In this document: positions 51,981 to 60,932 of the stretch, piece after piece
How positions within the stretch are numbered: position 1 is the first letter of the stretch
Layout of the letters: the number at the start of each line of letters is the position of its first letter
Assembly (NCBI RefSeq): GCF_002160765.1
Contig: NZ_NFLF01000010.1
Span: 59,875 to 123,874 of the forward strand
DNA: 64,000 bases
Origin: Lachnoclostridium sp. An138
GTDB taxonomy: Bacteria > Bacillota > Clostridia > Lachnospirales > Lachnospiraceae
Direction: 5' to 3'
Notes under the pieces: model-generated
The model's input: only the letters and a program-made list of their open reading frames with translations
What the model was told of the DNA's origin: nothing
The model's database searches: none
Made by a program: the position numbers and the translations under genes

Positions 51981-53009
51981 TTATTTCTTATAGGTTCCGT
52001 ACTTTTCAAAGCATTCCAGCTCAAAAAGCATCGTCTCTTTCGTAATGCCGATAGCGTCAAGGTAACCGTACTCTACGCCGATAAATCCACCCTTCGGAGT
52101 TCCCCATTTCTCTATCAGTTCTTTTGCTTCTCTCTCAATTTTCTCTCTGTCTCCTGTAGGAAGCGTATCCTGGATGTCTACAGAAGCTTCAAAACAGATC
52201 CTTCCCTGGCCGATTTTGGATATCTCATCAATTCCTACCAGGTTCGGCTGATGGATATTGATGATATCCGCGCCAAGCTCTATCAGATCTTCCAGAATGT
52301 CATTGATTTTTCCGTCCGTATGGAAACGGATATCCATGCCGCACTCATGGGCTTTGTCAAACACACGCTTATACTGCGGCTTGAAAATCTCCCGGAATGA
52401 ATTGGGCGGGATCATCAGCGCCTGCTGGGTTCCCCAGTCATCGGTCGTATCATAGCAGTGGATACGTCCTTTTCCCAGCCGATATGCCTCCTCAATGATT
52501 CCGATCTGGTAATCCGCCAGTTTTCTGGCGAACTCTGCCGTCTCTTCCGGCAGCATCAGAATATCGCAGAGGGTATTTTCAAAGCCATGCAGAAAATGCA
52601 TACGCTCAAAAATACACTGGGGGCTGTTGAGCTGTACGTAAAGATTTTTCTCCTCAGCCGCTTTCAGCGCTTCTTCCAGTCCGTCAAACCGTCCCTCCGC
52701 TTTCGGATCGGGGAACTCGTAGCTTTCCAGATCCTCTTCCAGATCCTCCAGAACGATGTTGCAGGGCTCGCCCATATTGGCTTCCTGTCCGTCGCTTCTC
52801 CAGAGGCATCCCCATTCGTCGTATTCCTTGTCTTTGGGGCGCACTTTCTTAGATACACTGTATGTCTTGCTGTTATCCCGTTTATCCTTCGGGGGAAGTA
52901 CAAAAATACGGCACACGTCTCCCTTTCCGGCAATCCTGTCAAACCGCAGTCCGATCCGATCCGGATTCTGAAAATGGATATTTGCCTTCATAATTTCATA
53001 ACTGGTCAT
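51981..53009 (-). CDS. UroD-fold methyltransferase (MtaA/MT1-like)
   Basis: About 342 residues starting MTSYEIMKANIHFQNPDRIG. UroD-superfamily features: FHTDGKINDILEDLIELGAD and NIHQPNLVGIDEISK. Family members in acetogens transfer the methyl group of a methylated substrate to a corrinoid protein, using a His/Cys-bound zinc. It lacks the Arg-rich substrate pocket of true haem-pathway UroD and no haem genes are near. Operon with MT2 and probably with the PTS genes upstream. Confidence 0.8.
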   Translation of the reverse strand: MTSYEIMKANIHFQNPDRIGLRFDRIAGKGDVCRIFVLPPKDKRDNSKTYSVSKKVRPKDKEYDEWGCLWRSDGQEANMGEPCNIVLEDLEEDLESYEFPDPKAEGRFDGLEEALKAAEEKNLYVQLNSPQCIFERMHFLHGFENTLCDILMLPEETAEFARKLADYQIGIIEEAYRLGKGRIHCYDTTDDWGTQQALMIPPNSFREIFKPQYKRVFDKAHECGMDIRFHTDGKINDILEDLIELGADIINIHQPNLVGIDEISKIGQGRICFEASVDIQDTLPTGDREKIEREAKELIEKWGTPKGGFIGVEYGYLDAIGITKETMLFELECFEKYGTYKK

Positions 53010-53064
53010 ATGTTCTGTTTCCTCTCTCTCCTGTCCTGCTTTCAGCATCGGAGATAACCTGCCT

Positions 53065-53084
53065 GTCCGGGAACTATCCCGGAC
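53065..53084 (-). promoter_or_regulatory. Intra-operon hairpin upstream of the UroD-fold gene
   Basis: Perfect stem GTCCGGGA/TCCCGGAC with a 4-base loop and no T-run. It may be a processing or stability element separating expression of PTS and methyltransferase genes. Confidence 0.4.
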
Positions 53085-53103
53085 TGCCTGCGTTTACCGG
53101 TTT

Positions 53104-53574
53104 TCAGTTCAGCTTCAGGGATTCTTCTACAAGAACCTCCGGAACATGCTTCTGCAGCTCATAAACCAGATTTTTCAGTTTATGCTGAGGAAAAAACAGC
53201 TTGTAACGTCTCTTCTCCGTCGTAAACACCGCCACAACCTTGGACGTCTGGTATTCCGCTACCTGTACCTGCCGGATTTCTTTCCAGGGAACTACAAACC
53301 CCAGTTTCGCCACGCCTCCTTCGCAAATCCCGCGCCGTATGGCAAGGGTAAAGAAGACCGCCATCAAAATCAGCGTATTGCGCAGACTGACCAGGAAATC
53401 CGCTGTCGGATTCGGACGGAAAATCAAAGCCGCAAAAAGCAGTACCAAACAAAAAGTAAAAAAATCGTCTTTTCCTTTTACGGTAATCCGGCGGTTCCGC
53501 CGGATTACCGTATAGGTCTCATAGACCAGCACGGCCAGCGCCGCGATGCTGATCAGATAATTCAGTATTGTCAT
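53104..53574 (-). CDS. Small membrane protein with PH-like C-terminal half (DUF5673-like)
   Basis: A 156-residue protein with three membrane segments in the first 85 residues, then a soluble beta-rich domain (VPWKEIRQVQVAEYQTSKVV ... KRRYKLFFPQHKLKNLVYEL). Known in many Firmicutes with unknown role. It starts 16 bases after the PTS IIB stop. Confidence 0.6.
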   Translation of the reverse strand: MTILNYLISIAALAVLVYETYTVIRRNRRITVKGKDDFFTFCLVLLFAALIFRPNPTADFLVSLRNTLILMAVFFTLAIRRGICEGGVAKLGFVVPWKEIRQVQVAEYQTSKVVAVFTTEKRRYKLFFPQHKLKNLVYELQKHVPEVLVEESLKLN

Positions 53575-53589
53575 CTTAAAAACGTCCTG

Positions 53590-53889
53590 TTATGAAATCT
53601 CATCCGGGAAGTTCTCTTTTACACAGTTTACAAGCAGTTCCGTAACCACAGCCTTATCCAGCATACTTGTAGTCTGGATAATCTTGGCGTCTGTCGGCGG
53701 AAGCATCTCTACAATCTCAGGACTGGTCAGAACAACGTCTGCGCTCATCAGGTAGCCGGCGGCTTCTCCGTGGGCGCACGCCTCTACGGTCGCACTGATT
53801 CCATTCTCCATACAGATATTATTTACATTGATTTTCAGCAGCATGCTGGTTCCCATTCCATTGTGGCATACACATACGATATTTAACAT
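53590..53889 (-). CDS. PTS IIB component, ascorbate/galactitol type
   Basis: A 99-residue protein with the IIB phosphocysteine loop VCVCHNGMGTSMLL (active Cys about residue 8). It passes phosphate from a IIA to the sugar bound by IIC. No IIA gene is seen nearby, so it must come from elsewhere in the genome. Confidence 0.85.
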   Translation of the reverse strand: MLNIVCVCHNGMGTSMLLKINVNNICMENGISATVEACAHGEAAGYLMSADVVLTSPEIVEMLPPTDAKIIQTTSMLDKAVVTELLVNCVKENFPDEIS

Positions 53890-53955
53890 AGTTTTTGTTC
53901 TCCTTTCTATATTGCATCAATTTCAAAATATCTTCTACAGCTTCGCAGGCTGCGA

Positions 53956-55308
53956 TCAACCGGATACCGGAATTCCCAGCAGAGAACCGATTCCTTTGAG
54001 AACCGCTGAAATCGCCACCCAGATCGTCGCATAATCACTGACGCCCTGCCACCAGGTCAGATCCAGCATCGCTACTGCCAGCGCAGAACCGAAAATCTGA
54101 ATCAGTCCGGTACAGAAGCAGATAACTACCAGTGCTTTCCAGCCTCCGAACTTGTTCGCGAAGATACCTACGGTTGCTCCGTCAAAGAACAGCGGAATAA
54201 AGCTCGGAATCAAAACAATCGGACTTCCCGTTACAATCAGTATCACCACGCCCGCAATCTGGCCGACGGCTCCGCAGAGGAAACCAAGGACTACCGACTT
54301 GGGAGCAAATCCATAAAGGGCCGCACAGTCTACACCAGCTACCGCGCCGGGCAGGAGCTTCTCAGAAATACCCTTGAAAGACATCATCAGCTCGCCTACG
54401 AACATACGCACGCCCGTAAGCAGTACCCACAGATCCGCTGTCAGCGTAATCGCAATCCAGAGCATGAAGATAACGGTATTCTTATATGTAGGCTGGTTGA
54501 AACCATCTGCTCCGCGCATCGCCTCTATGCCGTCGCCTCCGATTACCAGCATAATCACCGCCGTAGCAATCAGCATACACAGCAGAGTCGCCAGCAGACT
54601 GTCCTGAAGGAAGTTGAGGGAAGACGGAAGTTTCTTTTTCTCGATGTCATCCTTCTTGGGATCTCCAATCTTCGGAGCAACCTTATATGCCACATAGTCC
54701 ATCAGCATCTGCTGGTGCGCTACCGTCAGGTCCGCGCCGCCGGTGATTACCTTGGTGGGCTTAATCAGAATAGTGGAACAAATGCCCCAGTACAAAGCCG
54801 TCAGAGCAGAAGCAATCAGAATCGTGGGAATCATTCCTGTTCCCAGGAAACGCCATACAATATAAACACTGATTCCACACTGTACAATCATTGCATTTCC
54901 GGTCAGATAGATAGCGCGAATCTTTGTCCATTTACGTAAGGCAACCAAAACCAGATTCATGATAAAAGCTACCAGCAGGGTGTAAAGGCCCCAGGTCGTA
55001 CCGACTCCCGATCCCAGAACAGCGTCCATTTTCTCAAAACCGGCTGTCATCGTGGAGTAGGTGTTCAGTCCGGCTCCCTGAAGTCCTGTGGAATTTCTCA
55101 GTGCCGTCAGCAGATGTCCGAAGTTCGTGGACAACGCACCGGAGCCGATTCCCATAACAATAATTCCGATAGATGCCTTGAAAGCTCCAATCAGCGCCTT
55201 GGACACCGTCTGCTTCATAGCCATATAGCCGATGAATACAACGATGGCCAGCAGCAGGAACGGCTGCGTAAAGATCTGATTCAGCAGCAAATCAACAATA
55301 TAACTCAT
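53956..55308 (-). CDS. PTS IIC component, ascorbate (UlaA/SgaT) type
   Basis: A 450-residue protein with about 11 membrane segments. The phrase GAGLNTYSTMTAGFEKMDAV and the VTGGADLTVAHQQM loop are typical of UlaA-type permeases. It transports L-ascorbate or a related sugar or polyol with phosphorylation. None of the usual ascorbate catabolic genes (ulaD/E/F/G) are here; instead methyltransferases follow. Confidence 0.85.
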   Translation of the reverse strand: MSYIVDLLLNQIFTQPFLLLAIVVFIGYMAMKQTVSKALIGAFKASIGIIVMGIGSGALSTNFGHLLTALRNSTGLQGAGLNTYSTMTAGFEKMDAVLGSGVGTTWGLYTLLVAFIMNLVLVALRKWTKIRAIYLTGNAMIVQCGISVYIVWRFLGTGMIPTILIASALTALYWGICSTILIKPTKVITGGADLTVAHQQMLMDYVAYKVAPKIGDPKKDDIEKKKLPSSLNFLQDSLLATLLCMLIATAVIMLVIGGDGIEAMRGADGFNQPTYKNTVIFMLWIAITLTADLWVLLTGVRMFVGELMMSFKGISEKLLPGAVAGVDCAALYGFAPKSVVLGFLCGAVGQIAGVVILIVTGSPIVLIPSFIPLFFDGATVGIFANKFGGWKALVVICFCTGLIQIFGSALAVAMLDLTWWQGVSDYATIWVAISAVLKGIGSLLGIPVSG

Positions 55309-55635
55309 ACTCTTCTCCTTATCTCTTAATCATAATTGTTCTTTATCTGATACCCGGAAAACTGCGCGCCTGTTTTTCAGGGTTTCATTCTGAAAATTTT
55401 TTCTTACTCTTGCCGTACGGCATTTTAACCTGTTTCGAATGCCGAATCCAGTACAATATGTCAAATTACCTTTGATTCGCTTTCATGATAGCAGTATTTT
55501 TCGCCATTTATTCCGATTTTTTTTGGAGAATAGTACTTTTTTTGGATATTTTCCCTGTTTTGCTCACTTATCACATCTGTTCCCGCTGTGCACAAATTTT
55601 CACACTCCGAAATTTTTTTCACTTTATTCTTACCG
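55309..55635. other. Regulatory region upstream of PTS IIC
   Basis: An AT-rich 327-base gap with no gene. On the minus strand it holds a TTGACA (about 55463) and a cre-like TGAAAGCGAATCA, plus repeated TGTG/CACA steps near 55585-55600. A promoter and operator for the SorC regulator are expected here but cannot be pinned down by eye. Confidence 0.35.
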
Positions 55636-56592
55636 TCAGATCATTTTTCCTCCCTGTATCAAAACATTCATAGCCGTCCGCTCATCTGTAATCAGGGTAT
55701 TGAACAGTTTTCCGTGAAGCGCTCCAAGAATCGGAAGTACCTTTTCCCTGCCCTGCGCCACGCAGATCACATGCTCCCTGGCCACAATCTCTTCTATTTC
55801 CAGTCCGAAAATCTTATCATGCAGCGCCGTATCCGCCATTTTCCCGTTAATATCATAATACCGTCCGCAGAAAAGGCCCACAGAGCCCATTTTCTTCAGG
55901 TGCAGCTTCTCTTCCTGCCCCAGATAGGAGTTCCACAGGATGCTCTTGTCCTGCAGGTCAAATTTCCCCACAGAACTTAAAATCACATCTGCCTTCTTAG
56001 CCAGTTCAATCGTTTTTCCCACGGCGGCTACCCTGTTCAGCACCTGCCGCGCCTCACTATCTTCCAGAACAAAGGGCGCAAACAGATTATGGCTGGTCCC
56101 TCCGTACATTTTGGCAAATTTCCGTACCAGATCCATCTCCTCTTCGTTCTGGGAAGGATTATTCATCAGGCCAATCAGCTGTACAACCTGAATCATAAGC
56201 TTTTCTTTGGGTTCCATACATTCCACTACCGCCCGCAGGGTCCGCCCTCTTCCAATCCCGACGATGGAGTTTTCTTTTAAAATAGAATCTGTATACTGGG
56301 CAGCCAGCCCTGCCACTGACAGAAAAGCCTCTTCCTCCGGACAGTCTGCCAGAATAAGCACCTCTTTCAGTCCAAACTGCTCCTTGAACAGTCTCTCCAG
56401 AAACGAATTTCTCTGAGCCCCGCCGCAGATGCGGATTTCGACCTTTCTTTGTTCTTTCGCCAGCTTAAGCAGACGGGAGACCTTCGTCCTGGACAAAAAA
56501 AGCTCTCTGGCAATCTCCGCCTGCGTCATATCCTCCTGATAATACATAGATGCAGCCTGCATCATCAGTTCATCCTGGTTATCACCTGTCAT
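55636..56592 (-). CDS. SorC/DeoR-type sugar-binding transcriptional regulator
   Basis: A 318-residue protein. N-terminal HTH (EDMTQAEIARELFLSRTKVS), then the sugar-phosphate-binding domain (VGIGRGRTLRAVVECM; LSSVGKF; ICVAQGREKVLPILGAL). SorC proteins sense phosphorylated sugars. It is upstream of and on the same strand as the PTS genes and likely controls them. Confidence 0.85.
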   Translation of the reverse strand: MTGDNQDELMMQAASMYYQEDMTQAEIARELFLSRTKVSRLLKLAKEQRKVEIRICGGAQRNSFLERLFKEQFGLKEVLILADCPEEEAFLSVAGLAAQYTDSILKENSIVGIGRGRTLRAVVECMEPKEKLMIQVVQLIGLMNNPSQNEEEMDLVRKFAKMYGGTSHNLFAPFVLEDSEARQVLNRVAAVGKTIELAKKADVILSSVGKFDLQDKSILWNSYLGQEEKLHLKKMGSVGLFCGRYYDINGKMADTALHDKIFGLEIEEIVAREHVICVAQGREKVLPILGALHGKLFNTLITDERTAMNVLIQGGKMI

Positions 56593-56711
56593 AACTATCC
56601 TCTTCTTCCGGCAGTCATCTCCTGCCTGTCTTTTTTAAGTGAGATTATACCATTTTTCAAAATCTTCTTCAATATTCTGCGTTTTCAAATCAGAACAGCC
56701 GCTTTTTCTCC

Positions 56712-56749
56712 GGCACAAAATATTTTCATATGTGTAAATATTTTGTGCC
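56712..56749. promoter_or_regulatory. 14-bp inverted repeat in the sorC-pocR/araC intergenic region
   Basis: GGCACAAAATATTT (56712-56725) and its exact complement (56736-56749) with a 10-bp spacer. It lies about 80 bases before the AraC start and 120 before sorC. A related sequence GGTACAAAACATTT is on the minus strand near 63707-63694, upstream of the second UroD-fold gene. Confidence 0.55.
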
Positions 56750-56829
56750 AGCATCTTGATTCAACTGTTTAAAAATGATATTATTACCAAAAGCCGCCTT
56801 ATATTTTTACCAATATCGGAGGAACTGCT

Positions 56830-57729
56830 TTGAAACCTGCCTTATACACTAAAATTCAGCCAAAACAACTGGAAAAACTTCTGAAATGCCTTCACAGCTG
56901 TCTGGACCTCCCGGTTTCCGTTCTGGACGAAAACGGAAACGTCCTCTGTGGACTCGGACTGTCCCTTTCTTTCTGTCTCTGCTTTAAAAAAATACTTCCC
57001 CGCCGTTCCGGTGGAGAAGATCCCTGCCATAAGCTTCACGCAGAGGCTGGAAAGCGCGCGATGAAATCCGGAAATTCCTTTATTTTTTCCTGCCATGCCA
57101 ATTTAAGCCATCTGAGCTTTCCGCTAAACAGCGGCCGGCAGCAGCTCGGCTCTATCCTGATAGGCCCCTTTTTTACGGATACCCCTGATCCTGATATGTT
57201 TGTGGATCTTTCCAAACGATATTCCCCCGGAACCAGGGAACTGCTTGAACTCTATGAGGAGGCAAAGCATATTCCTTTCATCACGCCGGAGAAAGCAGAA
57301 CAAATCAGCTGGCTCATTTCCTATGTCTTTTCTCCTATCCTCTCCTCAGGCAGTTCCATGCCTCAGACAGCCGCTCAAAACAGGACTGAGGAAACGAAAG
57401 GAACGGATTATGGTAAGGGAACAGATGCGATAGAAAACGCCATCGCCTATATGAAGCAGCATTATAACAGACCTCTTACCCTGAAAGAAACTGCCGACCA
57501 TGTGGAGCTGAACCCCTCCTACTTTTCTACGCTCTTCAAGCAGTCCTGCGGTTCTTCCTTCAAAGAATATCTGAATTCTATCCGCATCGAGGAAAGCAAA
57601 AAACTTCTTGCCGCCACGGACAGGTCTATTCTTGACATCGCTCTTTCCATCGGCTTTGAAGATCAGAGTTATTTCACCAAGGTATTTAAAAAATATACGG
57701 GACTGACTCCCAAACAATACCGCGGCTGA
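56830..57729 (+). CDS. PocR-domain AraC-family regulator
   Basis: A 299-residue protein with a TTG start after GGAGG. Residues 1 to about 165 form a PocR ligand-binding domain (SVLDENGNVLCGLG, FSCHANLSHLSFPL, GSILIGPFF). Residues about 200-299 form an AraC HTH (RPLTLKETADHVELNPSYFS ... FEDQSYFTKVFKKYTGLTPK). PocR domains sense small diols or, in methanol/methylamine operons, one-carbon substrates. Divergent from sorC. Confidence 0.85.
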   Translation: MKPALYTKIQPKQLEKLLKCLHSCLDLPVSVLDENGNVLCGLGLSLSFCLCFKKILPRRSGGEDPCHKLHAEAGKRAMKSGNSFIFSCHANLSHLSFPLNSGRQQLGSILIGPFFTDTPDPDMFVDLSKRYSPGTRELLELYEEAKHIPFITPEKAEQISWLISYVFSPILSSGSSMPQTAAQNRTEETKGTDYGKGTDAIENAIAYMKQHYNRPLTLKETADHVELNPSYFSTLFKQSCGSSFKEYLNSIRIEESKKLLAATDRSILDIALSIGFEDQSYFTKVFKKYTGLTPKQYRG

Positions 57730-57761
57730 GCCCCGGTTTCCCGGAAAACCTCGGCCATCAA

Positions 57762-57806
57762 AGAGGCAGCAGACCGAATTTTCCATTCAAAGCCTGCTGC
57801 CTCTTT
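57762..57806. terminator. Terminator between convergent araC and activator genes
   Basis: Arms AGAGGCAGCAG and CTGCTGCCTCT (11 bp) followed by TTTTCCC on the plus strand; the minus-strand side is followed by TTTGATGG. Confidence 0.7.
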
Positions 57807-57819
57807 TCCCTGCTGCACT

Positions 57820-59973
57820 CTATTCAAAATACATATATTCCATATACAATTCCTGAAACATCTTATCGTTTGACAGCGGAAGCTCCCGTGACATTGCCTT
57901 GATCGCTTCTGTCTCTTTTTCTGCGCCAGGATTCAGAAGATACCGAATGCTTCCCTGCAGGCAGCTGTTCCCCACCGCCTCTGTCCTGTCCCCGCACTGT
58001 GTCGGAAGGAGACCGATGTTTACAGCCTTTTGGATGTTCATTTTATATCCGAATCCACCCGCGATATAAAACCGTTCCACCTCTTCACAGCTGATTCCGT
58101 ACCGGGATACAAGTGTTTCCAGCCCGGCCCGCACTGCAGCCTTCGCAAGCTGTATCTCCCGGACATCCTTCTGATAAAATCTCAGGTTTCCCTCTTCGGA
58201 GAGAAGAACTCCGTCCTGAAAATACGGCTCTTCCATTAATCCGGTCTCGTCTATGATTTCTGCTTTCTTCAATTCGTAAATCACATCAATGATTCCGGTA
58301 CCGCAGATTCCGGCCGGTTTTGCATGATTGATCGTTTCCGTCTCCATCCGCCCGTCCTTATAAACCGCGCTGCAGATCGCTCCGGGAATACTTCCTGTGC
58401 CGCAAGTAATATTGCCGCCTTCAAAGGCCGGTCCCGCTGCTGTAGACGCAGTGAGAATGCCGTCTCTGCATCCCACGGCCATTTCTCCGTTGGTCCCCAG
58501 GTCAATAAGAACTGCCGGTTTTTCCCGTTTTGCGAACTCAAGAGTATACAGCCCGGATACAATATCTCCGCCCACATAGGTGGAAATTCCCGGATAAACT
58601 GTCACCGGACAATCCTGCCCTGCATCTCCCAGCAGTTCCCGGTAAGAAATATGAATGGTATCAATATTCACAGGCTCAAACGGGTAGACTCCCAGGGTCT
58701 CGCAGGAATATCCCATGAGCAGATGTACCATAGTCGTGTTGGCCCCGATGACCATTCTGCTGATTTTCAGCCGGCTGCCTTCTGTCAGTTTTTCGACCCC
58801 TTTTAAGAGATCCTGCCGGATGCTGTTTCTCAGCTCTTCTCTTTTCCCATTGTTTGACGCGTCTATCCTGCTGATTACATCTGCCCCGTAAGCCCGCTGC
58901 CTGTTGATCGCTGTATAGACATCAGCAGTCTTTCCATCAGACAGATCCACCAGCTGCATGGCAATGGTCGTGGTTCCGATATCTGCCGCGATTCCGTAAT
59001 TTCCTCCATCAGGCAGTTTTTTCTCTGTTCCTTCTTCTGCATCCGCAAGTACATAAAAATCTGACTCGGCATTATCCAGCAGAATTGTGCATTCCTGCTC
59101 CGGATAGGTCCTGCAGGCCAGTCTCCACCCCTGCTTCAGCTCTTCCTCTGTAAAAACCTTTCTGTCTGCCTCCCCCGGCTCCACAGCTCCTTCCAGGAAG
59201 CGCACCCGGCACTTTCCGCAGCTTCCTCTTCCCGCGCAGACTGCAGGCAGGAAAATATCCTGTTTCTGAAAAGCCTCAAGCAGGCTTTCTGACTTTTTCG
59301 CTTGTATCTGCTTTTCCTTCTCTCCGATGCGCACCTTTACCGTAACAAAGGGAATTCTCCGGTTTTTACAGGTCAGATTGCCGCACCTGCTGCAGTCGTG
59401 CTCCGGATGGTAATGGCTGGTATCATCATCCAGAAGATATACCTGGCAGACAGTCTTGACAGGATCATACATAAAGCTTGACTTAATCCCGATCCCTTCC
59501 CGCTCTGCTCCGACCGCATCATAAGCCCGCTTCTGGATACTCATGGGAATATCCTGAGGCGCTTCGACACGTCTTACGATTCCTTTTCCCTTCTTCCGGC
59601 ACATGTCCACCACCGTCTGCTCCATTGCCGTGTCCATCTGAAAGAGGTAATTATCCGCAATGGCGTCTGCCATCATTCCACGCATATAGTCCCCTTCGGC
59701 AAACAGCTGTGTAGACCATTCCCCCATCTTTTTGCCAATCGTAAAAACTCCGAACAGTGCTTCCTTTATCTGCTTCCCATCTTCCTCTACCGTATACCCT
59801 TCCAAGCTTCCAAAGCCCAGCAGAGCCTTCGGCTCAATTTTTTCGTACGCCAGGGGAAGCATCTCTTCCAATTCCTCTGTCAGTTCTTCATAGGCTTCGC
59901 TTTCTTCCCTGATGTCCAGGAATCTGCAGACATCCTTAATGGAAATTTTTATGTCAAATTCTGTTCTCTTCAA
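57820..59973 (-). CDS. RACo-type corrinoid activator fused to a MetH-activation-like domain
   Basis: About 717 residues. Residues 1 to about 200 resemble the reactivation domain of B12-dependent methionine synthase. Residues about 205-300 are a 2Fe-2S ferredoxin (VCAGRGSCGKC ... LACRTYPEQEC). The rest is the RACo/ASKHA ATPase (AADIGTTTIAMQLVD, IDLGTNGEM, GPAFEGGNI, IAGGFG). It reduces inactive Co(II) corrinoid protein to Co(I) using ATP. I start at TTG 59973 with AGAGGTGG upstream. The open frame to 60042 begins inside a riboswitch terminator and cannot be the start. Confidence 0.85.
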   Translation of the reverse strand: MKRTEFDIKISIKDVCRFLDIREESEAYEELTEELEEMLPLAYEKIEPKALLGFGSLEGYTVEEDGKQIKEALFGVFTIGKKMGEWSTQLFAEGDYMRGMMADAIADNYLFQMDTAMEQTVVDMCRKKGKGIVRRVEAPQDIPMSIQKRAYDAVGAEREGIGIKSSFMYDPVKTVCQVYLLDDDTSHYHPEHDCSRCGNLTCKNRRIPFVTVKVRIGEKEKQIQAKKSESLLEAFQKQDIFLPAVCAGRGSCGKCRVRFLEGAVEPGEADRKVFTEEELKQGWRLACRTYPEQECTILLDNAESDFYVLADAEEGTEKKLPDGGNYGIAADIGTTTIAMQLVDLSDGKTADVYTAINRQRAYGADVISRIDASNNGKREELRNSIRQDLLKGVEKLTEGSRLKISRMVIGANTTMVHLLMGYSCETLGVYPFEPVNIDTIHISYRELLGDAGQDCPVTVYPGISTYVGGDIVSGLYTLEFAKREKPAVLIDLGTNGEMAVGCRDGILTASTAAGPAFEGGNITCGTGSIPGAICSAVYKDGRMETETINHAKPAGICGTGIIDVIYELKKAEIIDETGLMEEPYFQDGVLLSEEGNLRFYQKDVREIQLAKAAVRAGLETLVSRYGISCEEVERFYIAGGFGYKMNIQKAVNIGLLPTQCGDRTEAVGNSCLQGSIRYLLNPGAEKETEAIKAMSRELPLSNDKMFQELYMEYMYFE

Positions 59974-60017
59974 TCTGCCACCTCTTAACCCACGGCATGC
60001 TTCGCATTTTCCTTTAT

Positions 60018-60050
60018 AAAGAAAGAAAACCCTTTTATCCAAAAGAGTTT
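60018..60050 (-). terminator. Riboswitch expression-platform terminator
   Basis: On the minus strand AAACTCTTTT-GGAT-AAAAGGGTTT forms a 10-bp stem with one G-T pair, followed by TCTTTCTTT. It lies between the cobalamin aptamer and the activator start, so ligand binding can cause early termination. Confidence 0.7.
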
Positions 60051-60094
60051 AATACCTTACATCCCTGTTCTTTTTTTGCAGCCCGTCTCCCACC

Positions 60095-60265
60095 CAAGAT
60101 CAGACTGCTCTGCCGCAAAAGTATCCTGACTCACAGTTCATCCTAAGAATCCCCTTCTCATCCCGTAGGACAATGGTTTTCTGATTCTTCGTCCCTGCTC
60201 ACAGTAGGGGTAAGCCTGTACCGGATTTTCACCGGTTTCCTTTTGACCGTTCAGATTCAGATTTT
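60095..60265 (-). promoter_or_regulatory. Cobalamin riboswitch
   Basis: The minus strand carries the conserved core: GGAAACCGGTGAAAATCCGG, ACAGGCTTACCCCTACTGTG, and later GAGTCAGGATAC (variant B12 box). It begins 17 bases after the stop of the corrinoid protein gene and precedes the terminator and the activator gene. B12 would therefore reduce activator expression from read-through or from a local promoter. Confidence 0.85.
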
Positions 60266-60281
60266 CGGCTGGCGTATCCAG

Positions 60282-60932
60282 TTACACAGCCGCTTTCTTT
60301 TCAAGCACAACCTTCTTTGCCACCTCAGCGCAGGACGCTGCGTCAGGAGTATAATAATCTGCTCCAATCTGCTCACAGAAGCTTTCATTTACCGGAGCTC
60401 CGCCGATCATTACGATGTACTTGTCACGAAGTCCTCTCTCCTTAAGCATGTCAATGCAGTCCTGCATCTTCGGCATGGTCGTGGTAAGAAGCGCGGACAT
60501 ACAGATAATATCTGCTCCCACTTCTTCCGCCTTGTCGATATATACGGAAGTCTCCACATCCACTCCCAGATCGTAAATCTCAAAACCTGCGCCTTTGAGC
60601 ATCATGACAACCAGGTTTTTACCGATATCATGAAGGTCTCCCTGCACGGTTCCGATAACAGCTTTCCCGACAGGCTCATTTCCGACTTCAATCAGCTTCG
60701 GCTCCAGCACGCTTAAGCCCACGTTCATCGCTCTGGCTGCGACAAGCACTTCCGGAACAAATACCTCATTGTTCTTGAACTTTCCGCCGATAATCATCAT
60801 ACCGGACAGAAGACCATCGTTCAGAATCGCCTTCGGGTCCATGTTTTCATCCAGCGCCTGCTGTACCAGCTGCTTTACATTCTTGGCACGTCCCTTCTGA
60901 AGATACTCTGAAATTTCCTGAATAAGATCCAT
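60282..60932 (-). CDS. Corrinoid (B12-binding) methyl-carrier protein
   Basis: About 216 residues, MtaC/MtbC-like. A helical cap (LVQQALDENMDPKAILNDGL) is followed by the Rossmann B12 domain with the His-on motif GDLHDIGK (near residue 100), GVDV, MSALLTTTMP and IGGAPVNESFCEQIGADYYT. It carries the methyl group between MT1 and MT2. ATG 60932 has GGAGGG upstream. Confidence 0.95.
   Translation of the reverse strand: MDLIQEISEYLQKGRAKNVKQLVQQALDENMDPKAILNDGLLSGMMIIGGKFKNNEVFVPEVLVAARAMNVGLSVLEPKLIEVGNEPVGKAVIGTVQGDLHDIGKNLVVMMLKGAGFEIYDLGVDVETSVYIDKAEEVGADIICMSALLTTTMPKMQDCIDMLKERGLRDKYIVMIGGAPVNESFCEQIGADYYTPDAASCAEVAKKVVLEKKAAV

Noticed and set aside
59973..60042. ATG 60042 as the start of the activator, adding a Cys-containing N-terminus
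   Set aside because: It lies within the riboswitch terminator stem and T-run; TTG 59973 with AGAGGTGG is better placed.
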